From Pseudoduganella violaceinigra DSM 15887 (GTDB taxonomy: Bacteria > Pseudomonadota > Gammaproteobacteria > Burkholderiales > Burkholderiaceae_D): a DNA stretch of 64,000 nucleotides. Below, piece after piece: positions 1 through 7,495 of this stretch. The stretch lies in NCBI RefSeq assembly GCF_000425385.1, contig NZ_KE384356.1, forward strand, positions 504,380-568,379. The letters run 5' to 3'. The translations under genes and the position numbers were made by a program. The notes beneath the pieces are model-generated. The model was given only the letters and a program-made list of their open reading frames with translations. It was not told where the DNA came from and made no database searches. Each line of letters opens with the position of its first letter. Positions within the stretch are counted from its first letter, which is position 1.

Positions 1-1233
1 GTCGTTGACGCCGAAAATCGGGTCGTTCTCGTTCAGGTTGGTATGCTGGTTCGAGAAATAGTAGCCGCCTAGCCAGGTCCATGGCGCGCCGCCCGCCTCG
101 TAGGGTTTGGATGCCAGGCGAAATTCCTGCGAAATCTGGCGCACGGCGTTATTCAGGTAGACGGCGGACGGCAGGCCGGCAATCGCGGCGATCAGCTCAG
201 GCGGCGCATTGCCGCCATCGCCGGTCGAGGTCAGGAAGGTCGACAGCGAATAGCTGTTATAGGCCGAGCCGTTCTGCGTGCGGTTGAACTTGCGCTGGAA
301 GTAGCTGGTGCTCGACGTCAGGTCGGCCGCGCCCAGCTCCCAGTTGACGGCCAGATTGGGCGTCAACAGCTTGTCGAGCGACGGCTCGCGCACCTGCTTC
401 TGCGCCTGGTACGGCGGGCGGTCCAGGTTGAAGGCGGCAATATCCTTGGCATCGACGCGCTGATAGTAGACCGACGGCGTGATGGTCAGGTCGCGCGTGG
501 GCGCCCACTTCAGCGCCACGCGCAGCTCCTGGTCGTTGATCTTGTCGATATTGTTGGCCAGCACCTTGCCGTCACCGTCCACCTGGTCGATGAAGCCGCC
601 GGCACGCTGGGCCTGGGCGCCGATGCGCAGCGCCAGTTCGTTCGCCACCAGGGGGAAATTGCCGACCACATTGGTCGAGAAGCTCGGGCTGCCGCCCTTG
701 GTGGAGGCTGCTTCGGCGTAGGCGCTGACTTCGCGTTCTTTCAGGTCCGGCTCGTTCGGCACGAACTTGATGGTGCCGCCCATCGAGCTGGCGCCGTACA
801 GGGTGGCTTGCGGGCCGCGCAGCACTTCCACACGGTCGATGTCGAAGAATTTCGGTTCCACCGTCCCCATGGTGTACAGATTGCCCACGGTCAGCGACAC
901 GTCGCCCAGGTAGATGCCGACGGTGGACTGGCCGGCCGCCGAGCTGATGCCGCGGATCTCGATATTGGACGTGCCCGGCCCGGCCCCGCCATTGCCGGTG
1001 GCGGCGGTGAAGGAAATATTCGGCACGGCGCGCGTCAGGTCGGTGAAATCGGCCACCTGCTGCGACTGCAGCGCCGCACCGCTGATGGCGGAAATGCTCA
1101 TGGCCACCTTGTTCGGGTCTTCCTTGCGTTTTTGCGCGGTGACCGTGACCACTTCGATCCTGTCGCCATCGGCCAAGGCCTGGGCCGCGATCGCCGCCAG
1201 GGAGCAAGCCAGCACCGTCCGACGAATTTTCAT
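1..1233 (-). CDS. TonB-dependent receptor, N-terminal part (cut by window edge)
   Basis: Outer-membrane active-transport receptor; only the first 411 residues lie in the window. The N terminus is a signal peptide (MKIRR, then a hydrophobic stretch ending near residue 21, AQALA). A TonB-box-like segment (IEVVTVTAQKRKED) follows, then a plug domain with the family's RGPQATLYG and GGTIKF motifs around residues 115-145. The first strands of the beta barrel come next, with the typical pattern of aromatic and polar residues. The start at 1233 is supported by a GAAGGAAA ribosome site just upstream. This sequence belongs to the large group of receptors annotated for siderophores, vitamin B12 or oligosaccharides; the ligand cannot be told from the part visible. 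It is divergent from mlaF and unlikely to be functionally linked to it. Confidence 0.9.
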   Translation of the reverse strand, partial: MKIRRTVLACSLAAIAAQALADGDRIEVVTVTAQKRKEDPNKVAMSISAISGAALQSQQVADFTDLTRAVPNISFTAATGNGGAGPGTSNIEIRGISSAAGQSTVGIYLGDVSLTVGNLYTMGTVEPKFFDIDRVEVLRGPQATLYGASSMGGTIKFVPNEPDLKEREVSAYAEAASTKGGSPSFSTNVVGNFPLVANELALRIGAQAQRAGGFIDQVDGDGKVLANNIDKINDQELRVALKWAPTRDLTITPSVYYQRVDAKDIAAFNLDRPPYQAQKQVREPSLDKLLTPNLAVNWELGAADLTSSTSYFQRKFNRTQNGSAYNSYSLSTFLTSTGDGGNAPPELIAAIAGLPSAVYLNNAVRQISQEFRLASKPYEAGGAPWTWLGGYYFSNQHTNLNENDPIFGVND

Positions 1234-1463
1234 ACTTTTTTTCCTTCAAATGAGCCAAAGTTATTAAAATAGCAGGAATATGCTGCCTTGCAGCAGTGAA
1301 CAAGCGATCAACAAGCGTTTCAATTTGTAAATAGCTGACCCGGGGGTTAGTAGTGTTGTATTATTGCTCTCTTTAGCTGGGCCACTGGGGCCGCTACGGG
1401 GCTCCGAGCAGAGAAATCAGTTTCTGAATTACAATGTGGCCTCACGAACAAAGAGTGACATCT

Positions 1464-2267
1464 GTGCCAAATTTAGTCGAAATCCGCGACTTACACTTCA
1501 GCTATGGAAAGCGGGCGATCCTGTCCGGCCTCCGTATGGACTTCCCACGCGGGAAGGTGGTGGCGGTCATGGGCGGTTCCGGCAGCGGCAAGACCACGGT
1601 CCTGCGCCTGATTGGCGGCCAAGTCCGCCCGCAGAAGGGGTCCGTCAGCGTGGAGGGCCAGGTGGTCCACCAGCTGAAAACCCGCGAACTGTATGTGCTG
1701 CGCCGCAAAATGGGCATGCTGTTCCAGCATGGCGCGCTGTTTACCGACCTGAGCGTGTATGAAAACGTGGCGTTCCCGCTGCGCGAGCATACCGACCTGC
1801 CGGAAGAACTGATCCGCGACCTGGTGCTGATGAAGCTGCACTCGGTCGGCCTGCGCAACGCCGCCAAGCTGAAGCCGGGCGAGATTTCCGGCGGCATGGC
1901 GCGCCGCGTGGCGCTGGCGCGTTCGATCGCCCTGGACCCGCAGCTGATCATGTACGACGAGCCGTTCGCCGGCCTCGACCCGATTTCGATGGGCGTGACC
2001 GCCAACCTGATCCGCAACCTGAACGATGCGCTCGGTTCGACCACGATCCTGGTGTCGCACGACGTCAAAGAATCGTTCACGATCGCAGATTATGTGTATT
2101 TCCTGTCGCAGGGCAAAATCGTTGCCCACGGCACTCCAGCGGACATGATGGTTTCCACCGATCCTTACGTGAAGCAATTCGTGCATGCGGAAGCCGATGG
2201 TCCCGTGCCTTTCCACTATCCCGGCAAATCACTGGCGGAAGACCTGGGCCTGGGAGCGCGCCGATGA
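1464..2267 (+). CDS. mlaF: MlaF, ATP-binding subunit of the Mla phospholipid transporter
   Basis: Cytoplasmic ATPase of the MlaFEDB complex, which moves phospholipids between the inner membrane and periplasmic MlaC. Walker A (GGSGSGKT) is at about residues 37-44, the Q-loop (MLFQHGALF) near 85, and the ABC signature (ISGGMARR) and Walker B (LIMYDEPFAGLDP) lie at about 140-170. GTG at 1464 is chosen as the start because AAAGAG lies 9 bases before it and the protein then begins VPNLVEIRDLHFSYG, as in relatives. An in-frame ATG at 1434 overlaps a TACAAT hexamer (1430-1435) that looks like the -10 of this operon's promoter, so that ATG would not be transcribed. No convincing -35 is visible. mlaE starts inside the last codons (4-bp overlap). 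First gene of mlaFEDACB. Confidence 0.95.
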   Translation: MPNLVEIRDLHFSYGKRAILSGLRMDFPRGKVVAVMGGSGSGKTTVLRLIGGQVRPQKGSVSVEGQVVHQLKTRELYVLRRKMGMLFQHGALFTDLSVYENVAFPLREHTDLPEELIRDLVLMKLHSVGLRNAAKLKPGEISGGMARRVALARSIALDPQLIMYDEPFAGLDPISMGVTANLIRNLNDALGSTTILVSHDVKESFTIADYVYFLSQGKIVAHGTPADMMVSTDPYVKQFVHAEADGPVPFHYPGKSLAEDLGLGARR

Positions 2268-3046
2268 TGCGCCGTTTCCTGCTGAGTGTGGGCGGCGGCG
2301 CACGCGATTACGTGGAAAGCATCGGCCTTTCCTTCCGTACGATGCTGACCATGCTGGGCCTGTCGCCCGGCCTGCTGCGCCGCCCGCGCCTGCTGGTCGA
2401 GCAGCTGCATGTGATCGGCAACTACTCGCTGCTGATCATCATCCTGTCCGGCCTGTTCGTGGGCATGGTGCTGGGCCTGCAGGGCTATTACACGCTGAAC
2501 AAATACGGCGCCTCCGAGTCGCTCGGCTTGCTCGTTGCGCTGGGCCTGACCCGTGAGCTGGGTCCGGTCATTACCGCCCTGCTGTTCGCCGGCCGCGCCG
2601 GTACGTCGCTGACCGCGGAAATCGGCCTGATGAAGGCGGGCGAGCAACTGTCCGCCATGGAAATGATGGCCGTGAACCCGATCCAGCGCGTGCTGGCGCC
2701 GCGTTTCTGGGCCGGCGTGATTTCCGTGCCGCTGCTCACTGCCATGTTCAGTGCCGTCGGCATCCTGGGCGGCTACCTGATCGGCGTGGGCCTGATCGGC
2801 GTCGACGAGGGCGCGTTCTGGTCGCAGATGCAGGGCGGCGTGGACGTGTGGAAGGACGTATTCAATGGATTCGTGAAAAGTGTGGTGTTCGGTATCGCCA
2901 TCACTTATATCGCGCTGTACCAGGGCTATGAAGCCCAGCCGACCCCGGAAGACGTGTCCGGTGCAACGACGCGCACGGTGGTCATCTCTTCGCTGATGAT
3001 CTGGTGGCTCGACTTCATGCTGACGGCGCTGATGTTCAGTAAATAA
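2264..3046 (+). CDS. mlaE: MlaE, permease of the Mla phospholipid transporter
   Basis: Integral inner-membrane subunit of the MlaFEDB ABC complex; 260 residues, the usual length for the MlaE/YrbE family. Several hydrophobic segments are seen, among them LLIIILSGLFVGMVLGLQG near residue 50 and ALGLTRELGPVITALLFAGRAG near 90, the latter carrying the conserved RELGPV and AGR(A/V)G loop of the family. The C terminus ends in DFMLTALMFSK, another membrane segment. Overlaps mlaF by 4 bp, which implies translational coupling, and mlaD follows after about 55 bases. Confidence 0.95.
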   Translation: MMRRFLLSVGGGARDYVESIGLSFRTMLTMLGLSPGLLRRPRLLVEQLHVIGNYSLLIIILSGLFVGMVLGLQGYYTLNKYGASESLGLLVALGLTRELGPVITALLFAGRAGTSLTAEIGLMKAGEQLSAMEMMAVNPIQRVLAPRFWAGVISVPLLTAMFSAVGILGGYLIGVGLIGVDEGAFWSQMQGGVDVWKDVFNGFVKSVVFGIAITYIALYQGYEAQPTPEDVSGATTRTVVISSLMIWWLDFMLTALMFSK

Positions 3047-3100
3047 CAATCGGTGCCAGGACCTGGCATGCCTGGCACTGCTGATCAAAGGATTGGAAAT

Positions 3101-3571
3101 ATGCAACGTAAATCTCTCGACGTTTGGGTTGGCCTGTTTATCGTGATGGGCGCTGCTGCGCTGATGTTCCTGGCGCTGAAGGCGGGCAATCTGGGTGCCA
3201 TGGCCTTTGGCAAGACCTACCAGGTCACGGCACGTTTTGACAATATCGGTTCCCTGCGCCCGCAGGCTGCGGTGAAGGCCTCCGGCGTGGTGGTGGGCCG
3301 CGTCGCGTCGGTCGGTTTCGACGACAAGGTGTATAAAGCGGTAGTGACGCTGGACATGGACGAAGGCTTCAAGTTCCCGAAAGACAGCTCGGCCAAGATC
3401 CTGACCGCCGGCCTGCTGGGCGAACAGTACATCGGCATTGAAGCCGGCGGCGACGACAAGAACCTCGGCGCTGGCGACCTCATCGCCCGTACCCAGTCCG
3501 CGACCGTGCTGGAAGACCTGATCAACCAGTTCATCTATAGCAAGGCAGCAGAAGGAAAGGACTCCAAATGA
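3101..3571 (+). CDS. mlaD: MlaD, MCE-domain substrate-binding subunit
   Basis: Periplasmic, membrane-anchored MCE protein that forms the hexameric ring of the Mla complex. Residues 7-28 (VWVGLFIVMGAAALMFLALK) are the single transmembrane anchor. The MCE domain follows, with FDNIGSLRPQAAVKASGV near 45-60 and the AKILTAGLLGEQYIGIEAG core near 105-122. The start at 3101 (MQRKSLDVWVG) is preferred over an upstream in-frame ATG at 3053 because an AAAGGA site precedes it and the anchor then sits at the very N terminus. The C-terminal helix (LEDLINQFIYSKAAE) is the segment that bundles in the E. coli complex. Stop and mlaA start overlap (ATGA). Confidence 0.95.
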   Translation: MQRKSLDVWVGLFIVMGAAALMFLALKAGNLGAMAFGKTYQVTARFDNIGSLRPQAAVKASGVVVGRVASVGFDDKVYKAVVTLDMDEGFKFPKDSSAKILTAGLLGEQYIGIEAGGDDKNLGAGDLIARTQSATVLEDLINQFIYSKAAEGKDSK

Positions 3572-4344
3572 GCAACGTCCGTACACTTGCCCTGAGCCTG
3601 GCCGCGGCCGGCGTGCTGAGCGGCTGCGCCGGCCCCAACCCGCGCGATCCGTATGAAGGCTATAACCGCGCCGTCTTCAACTTCAACGACAAGGTGGACG
3701 AGTACGCGCTGAAGCCGACCGCCACCGTCTATAAGAACGCGACCCCGAGCTTCTTCCAGACCGGCGTCAGCAACTTCTTCGGCAACCTGGGCGACGTCTG
3801 GACCGCCGCGAACAACTTGCTGCAAGGCAAGGTCGGCGATGGCATGTCGGACTTGATGCGCGTGGCGATGAACTCGACTTTCGGCCTGCTGGGCGTGCTC
3901 GATATTGCATCCGAAGCAGGTTTGCAAAAGCATAAAGAAGATTTTGGCCAGACCCTGGGCTCCTGGGGCGTGCCGTCCGGCCCCTACCTGATGCTGCCGC
4001 TGCTGGGCCCGTCGACCGTGCGCGACACTGCCGTCCTGCCGGTGGACATCATGGCCGACCCGTGGCAGTACAAAGATCCTGTCAACGTCCGTAACATCGG
4101 CACCGTTACCCGTGTTGTGGACCAGCGTGCAGCCTTGCTGGATGCGTCCACGCTGCTGGAAGATGCCGCCCTCGACCGTTACGAATTCATCCGTGACGGC
4201 TGGATGCAGCGCCGTAACAGCCAGGTGTACGATGGCGAAGACGGCCCGAAGGGCAAGCAGAAGAAGGCGGAGCTTGAGGACGAGGCCGAAAAGCCGACTC
4301 AAGCTATAATCCCGGAACCGGCTGAAACGAAATCCAGCCTGTGA
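3568..4344 (+). CDS. mlaA: MlaA/VacJ, outer-membrane lipoprotein of the Mla pathway
   Basis: Removes mislocalised phospholipids from the outer leaflet of the outer membrane and hands them to MlaC. A lipoprotein signal peptide ends in the lipobox LSGC, with the lipidated cysteine at residue 20. The body contains the VacJ hallmarks NPRDPYEGYNRAVFNFND (about 23-41) and LGSWGVPSGPYLMLPLLGPS near 130-150. The C-terminal 30 residues are a charged, low-complexity tail (GKQKKAELEDEAEKPTQ). In E. coli mlaA is unlinked to mlaFEDCB; here it sits between mlaD and mlaC, an arrangement seen in betaproteobacteria. Confidence 0.95.
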   Translation: MSNVRTLALSLAAAGVLSGCAGPNPRDPYEGYNRAVFNFNDKVDEYALKPTATVYKNATPSFFQTGVSNFFGNLGDVWTAANNLLQGKVGDGMSDLMRVAMNSTFGLLGVLDIASEAGLQKHKEDFGQTLGSWGVPSGPYLMLPLLGPSTVRDTAVLPVDIMADPWQYKDPVNVRNIGTVTRVVDQRAALLDASTLLEDAALDRYEFIRDGWMQRRNSQVYDGEDGPKGKQKKAELEDEAEKPTQAIIPEPAETKSSL

Positions 4345-4376
4345 TCCGGAATACAACCCACCATAGGTAAAGTACA

Positions 4377-5024
4377 ATGAAACTGATCAAACAACTGATC
4401 GCGGTCGCCTCGGTCGCTTTTGCCACCAGCGCCCTGGCGGCAGCCGTTCCTGCCGCCAGCGAAGCTCCTGATGTGCTGGTCAAGCGCATCAGCTCGGAAG
4501 TGCTGGACACCGCCAAGAATGACAAGGAAATCCAGGCCGGCAACCAGAAGAAGGTCATGGACCTGGTGGAAACCAAGATCCTGCCTTACGTCGACTTCCA
4601 GAAAATGACGTCCCTGGCCGCTGGCCGCTACTGGAAGGAAGCGACGCCTGAGCAGCAAAAACAGCTGTCCGCCGAATTCCGCACCCTGCTGATCTTCACC
4701 TACTCGGGCGCCCTGTCCCAGGTGAAAGACCAGACCGTCGATTTCAAGCCGATGCGTTCCTCGCCAGGCGACACCGACGTGGAAGTGCGTTCCCAGGTGA
4801 ACCAGCAGCGCGGCGAGCCGGTGCAGCTGAACTACCGCGTCGCCAAGACCGATGCCGGCTGGAAGATCTATGACATCAATGTGCTGGGTGCATGGCTGGT
4901 GGAAGCCTACAAAGGCACCTTCGCGTCGGAAATCTCGAAAGGCGGCATCGATGGCCTGATCAAGACCCTGTCCGAAAAGAACAAGAAGCTGGCCTCCAAG
5001 CCGATGAAGACTGCAGGTAAATAA
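4377..5024 (+). CDS. mlaC: MlaC, periplasmic phospholipid carrier
   Basis: Soluble carrier that shuttles phospholipid between the MlaA complex in the outer membrane and MlaD in the inner membrane. 215 residues. A signal peptide (MKLIKQLIAVASVAFATSALA) is cut at about residue 21. Family motifs are ILPYVDFQKMTSLAAGRYWKEA near 63-84 and FRTLLIFTYSGAL near 100-112. The C-terminal stretch has DAGWKIYDINVLGAWLVEAY and ends in a lysine-rich tail. The stop codon is immediately followed by the mlaB start (TAAATG), so the two are probably translated together. Confidence 0.95.
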   Translation: MKLIKQLIAVASVAFATSALAAAVPAASEAPDVLVKRISSEVLDTAKNDKEIQAGNQKKVMDLVETKILPYVDFQKMTSLAAGRYWKEATPEQQKQLSAEFRTLLIFTYSGALSQVKDQTVDFKPMRSSPGDTDVEVRSQVNQQRGEPVQLNYRVAKTDAGWKIYDINVLGAWLVEAYKGTFASEISKGGIDGLIKTLSEKNKKLASKPMKTAGK

Positions 5025-5321
5025 ATGCCTGATACCACTGTTTCCAATCAACTGTCCCTGAAGTCGCTGACCGTGGCCAACGCCACGGAAGCGCTGGCGC
5101 AGGGCTTGGCGGCACTGCGTGCCGGCCAGACTGTGTTCGACCTGGGCCAGGTGGAAACCGTGGACTCCGCTGCCGTGTCAGTCATGCTGGCATGGCAGCG
5201 CGCTGCCGCCCAACACGGCAGCAAGCTGGAACTGCGCAACCTGCCAGAACAGCTCCAGAGCTTGACCAAGCTCTACGGCGTGTGCACGCTCGTGTCGCCC
5301 GCCGATCTGCATCATCATTGA
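5025..5321 (+). CDS. mlaB: MlaB, STAS-domain subunit of the Mla complex
   Basis: Small cytoplasmic STAS protein that binds MlaF and stabilises the MlaFEDB complex. 98 residues. The STAS core is visible: a beta strand QTVFDLGQVETVDSAAVSVML with the conserved serine region near 45-52, followed by an amphipathic helix and LELRNLPEQLQSLTKLYGV. Sequence conservation in MlaB is low, so the call rests on position (last gene of mlaFEDACB, start directly abutting the mlaC stop) together with the fold pattern. Ends HHH, followed by the repeat region at 5341. Confidence 0.88.
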   Translation: MPDTTVSNQLSLKSLTVANATEALAQGLAALRAGQTVFDLGQVETVDSAAVSVMLAWQRAAAQHGSKLELRNLPEQLQSLTKLYGVCTLVSPADLHHH

Positions 5322-5340
5322 CCCCCGCCCTACCTCTTAT

Positions 5341-5460
5341 TAGCGGTATCAGGGGCTAACAGGCTGTGCCTGTCAGCACCTGACACCGGTAAGCTGGAAC
5401 TCGCGGTATCCGAGGCTAACAGGCAGCGCCTGTCAGCACCTGAGACCGCTAAGTTATTCC
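5341..5460 (+). repeat. Two tandem 60-bp hairpin-forming repeats
   Basis: Two adjacent units, 5341-5400 and 5401-5460, agree at 43 of the first 50 positions and then diverge. Each unit carries GCTAACAGGC, a 3-base loop and GCCTGTCAGC. In the first unit the pairing extends outward (GGTATCAGG against CCTGACACC) to give a stem of about 20 bp with two G-U pairs; the second unit keeps only the inner stem. No T tract follows, so it is not a standard terminator. It lies between mlaB and the ABC exporter pair and could be an RNA processing or stabilising element or an extragenic repeat. Confidence 0.75.
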
Positions 5461-5569
5461 GGTCCGGCGAAGCCGAACCAAATTTCCAATATAATTGACC
5501 GTCTTCCGCGCCTTGGCGCGCGCGCCTTTGCAACGGTCATCGTTGTCCCAGTTATCTATACAAGTAAGC

Positions 5570-6475
5570 ATGACAGCAATCGAAATCAGCAACGTCGAAA
5601 AGCGCTATAAGGCGCTGCAGGCGCTCGGCGGCGTGTCCTTGAAAATCGAAGAGGGCGAATTCTTCGGCCTACTCGGGCCGAACGGCGCGGGCAAGACCAC
5701 CTTGATTTCCATCATTGCCGGTTTGATCCGCGCCGATGCCGGCAGCGTCCGGATCCACGGCCATGATGTCGTGAGCGACTTCCGTGCCGCGCGCCGCAAA
5801 TTGGGCGTGGTGCCGCAGGAGCTGGTGTTCGATCCCTTCTTCACCGTGCGCGAAACGCTGCGGCTGCAGTCCGGCTATTTCGGCCTCGGCAACAACGACA
5901 AGTGGATCGACGAGGTGATGGCGGAGCTGGGTCTGGCCAACAAGGCCGACACCAATATGCGCGCCCTGTCCGGCGGCATGAAGCGCCGCGTGCTGGTGGC
6001 GCAGGCCCTGGTGCACAAGCCGCCCGTCATCGTGCTGGACGAACCGACCGCCGGCGTCGACGTCGAGCTGCGCCAGACCCTGTGGAAGTTCATTTCGCGC
6101 CTGAACCGCGAAGGCCACACCATCGTGCTGACCACGCACTACCTGGAAGAGGCGCAAGCCATGTGCAAGCGCGTCGCCATGCTCAAGCTGGGCAAGGTGG
6201 TGGCGCTGGACACCATGCCGCAGCTGATCCGCCGCATCTCCGGCTCGCAGCTGGTGCTGCACCTGCCGCACAGCCGCCTGCCGGAAGACCTGCACGGGCT
6301 GCTGAACCACCCGCCGGAAGACAATAAATACAGCCTGCGTATCAACGATTACGCGGAAGTGGAGCGGATCCTGGCCCGCCTGCGCGAGAGCGGCATCGGC
6401 ATCGACGAGATGCAGCTGCAGCAGGCCGACCTGGAGGACATCTTCCTGCAAATCATGGACGAGAACATCGTATGA
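5570..6475 (+). CDS. ABC-2 type exporter, ATP-binding protein (YadG-like)
   Basis: ATPase of a two-component export system with the permease at 6472. Walker A (GPNGAGKTT) lies near residues 38-46, the signature ALSGGMKRRV near 137 and Walker B VIVLDEPTAGVDVELR near 157-172; the H-loop is LTTHYLEEA. About 85 residues follow the nucleotide-binding domain, a C-terminal extension common in the CcmA/YadG group. ATG at 5570 is chosen because it starts the domain (MTAIEISNVEKRYKAL); the open frame extends upstream to 5495 without family similarity. Substrate unknown. The pair is inserted between mlaB and ibaG, which are adjacent in E. coli. Confidence 0.9.
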   Translation: MTAIEISNVEKRYKALQALGGVSLKIEEGEFFGLLGPNGAGKTTLISIIAGLIRADAGSVRIHGHDVVSDFRAARRKLGVVPQELVFDPFFTVRETLRLQSGYFGLGNNDKWIDEVMAELGLANKADTNMRALSGGMKRRVLVAQALVHKPPVIVLDEPTAGVDVELRQTLWKFISRLNREGHTIVLTTHYLEEAQAMCKRVAMLKLGKVVALDTMPQLIRRISGSQLVLHLPHSRLPEDLHGLLNHPPEDNKYSLRINDYAEVERILARLRESGIGIDEMQLQQADLEDIFLQIMDENIV

Positions 6476-7233
6476 TCACCACCGGTTTCCGCACCCTGGT
6501 CTACAAAGAGACGCTGCGCTTCTACAAAGTTGCGACGCAGACGATCGCCGCGCCGATCCTGACCGCCATGCTGTACCTGCTGATTTTCGGCCATGTGCTG
6601 TCGGGCCGGGTCGAGGTGTATCCCGGCGTGACCTACACCGCCTTCCTGATCCCGGGCCTGGTGATGATGAGCGTGCTGCAGAATTCCTTCGCCAACTCCT
6701 CGTCGTCGCTGATCCAGTCCAAAATCACCGGCAACCTGGTATTCGTGCTGCTGACGCCCCTGTCGCACTGGGAGATCTTCTCCGCCTATGTGCTGGCCTC
6801 GATGGTGCGCGGTATTACCGTGGGTTTCGGCGTGTTCGCCATCACCGCATGGTTCGCGCACCTGAGCTTCACGGCGCCGCTGTGGATCCTGGTGTTCGCC
6901 CTGCTGGGCGCCGCCATCCTCGGCACCATGGGCCTGATCGCCGGCATCTGGGCCGAGAAGTTCGACCAGCTGGCCGCCTTCCAGAATTTCCTGATCGTGC
7001 CGCTGACCTTCCTGGCCGGCGTGTTCTATTCGATCCATTCGCTGCCGCCCTTCTGGCTGGCCGTATCGCATGCGAACCCGTTCTTCTACATGATCGACGG
7101 CTTCCGCTACGGCTTCTTCGGGCAGTCCGACGTGAACCCATGGGTCAGCGTCGCCATCGTCTCCACCTTCCTGGTGGTGCTGGCGCTGCTTGCCATTCGA
7201 CTTCTGCGCAGCGGCTACCGCCTGCGCCACTGA
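6472..7233 (+). CDS. ABC-2 type exporter, permease (YadH-like)
   Basis: Inner-membrane partner of the preceding ATPase, start overlapping its stop by 4 bp. 253 residues with about six transmembrane segments, for example TMLYLLIFGHVL-type hydrophobic stretches near 25-45 and LWILVFALLGAAILGTMGLI near 140-160. The ABC-2 permease signature is seen as FQNFLIVPLTFLAGVFYSI near 170-188 and ANPFFYMIDGFRYGFFG near 203-219. The family exports polysaccharides, lipids or drugs; the nearby envelope genes suggest a cell-surface role, but this is only inference. Confidence 0.9.
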   Translation: MITTGFRTLVYKETLRFYKVATQTIAAPILTAMLYLLIFGHVLSGRVEVYPGVTYTAFLIPGLVMMSVLQNSFANSSSSLIQSKITGNLVFVLLTPLSHWEIFSAYVLASMVRGITVGFGVFAITAWFAHLSFTAPLWILVFALLGAAILGTMGLIAGIWAEKFDQLAAFQNFLIVPLTFLAGVFYSIHSLPPFWLAVSHANPFFYMIDGFRYGFFGQSDVNPWVSVAIVSTFLVVLALLAIRLLRSGYRLRH

Positions 7234-7251
7234 TTTATTGAGGAATTCCAA

Positions 7252-7488
7252 GTGACCACAACTCCAGAAGCAATCCACAGCTATATCGCCGCCGGCCTCG
7301 AGTGCACCCACCTGCAGGTGGAAGGCGACGGCCAGCACTTCCAGGCCGTGATCGTCTCGCCCGCCTTCGCCGGCAAGCGCCCGATCCAGCGCCACCAGCT
7401 GGTGTACGCCGCGCTGGGCGACCGCATGCGCGAAGAGATCCACGCCCTGTCGATGAAAACCCTGACCCCAGAAGAATTCCAAGGATAA
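7252..7488 (+). CDS. BolA/IbaG family protein
   Basis: 78-residue BolA-fold protein; BolA proteins bind monothiol glutaredoxins and can share [2Fe-2S] clusters. Visible hallmarks are the loop LECTHLQVEGDGQHFQAVIVSPAFAGKRPIQRHQLVYAALGD, broken here at about residues 17-58, and the C-terminal LSMKTLTPEEF. Starts at GTG 7252, preceded by GAGGAA. The IbaG type is likely because in E. coli ibaG sits directly before murA, as here (murA begins 7 bases later). Confidence 0.9.
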   Translation: MTTTPEAIHSYIAAGLECTHLQVEGDGQHFQAVIVSPAFAGKRPIQRHQLVYAALGDRMREEIHALSMKTLTPEEFQG

Positions 7489-7495
7489 GAAGAAT

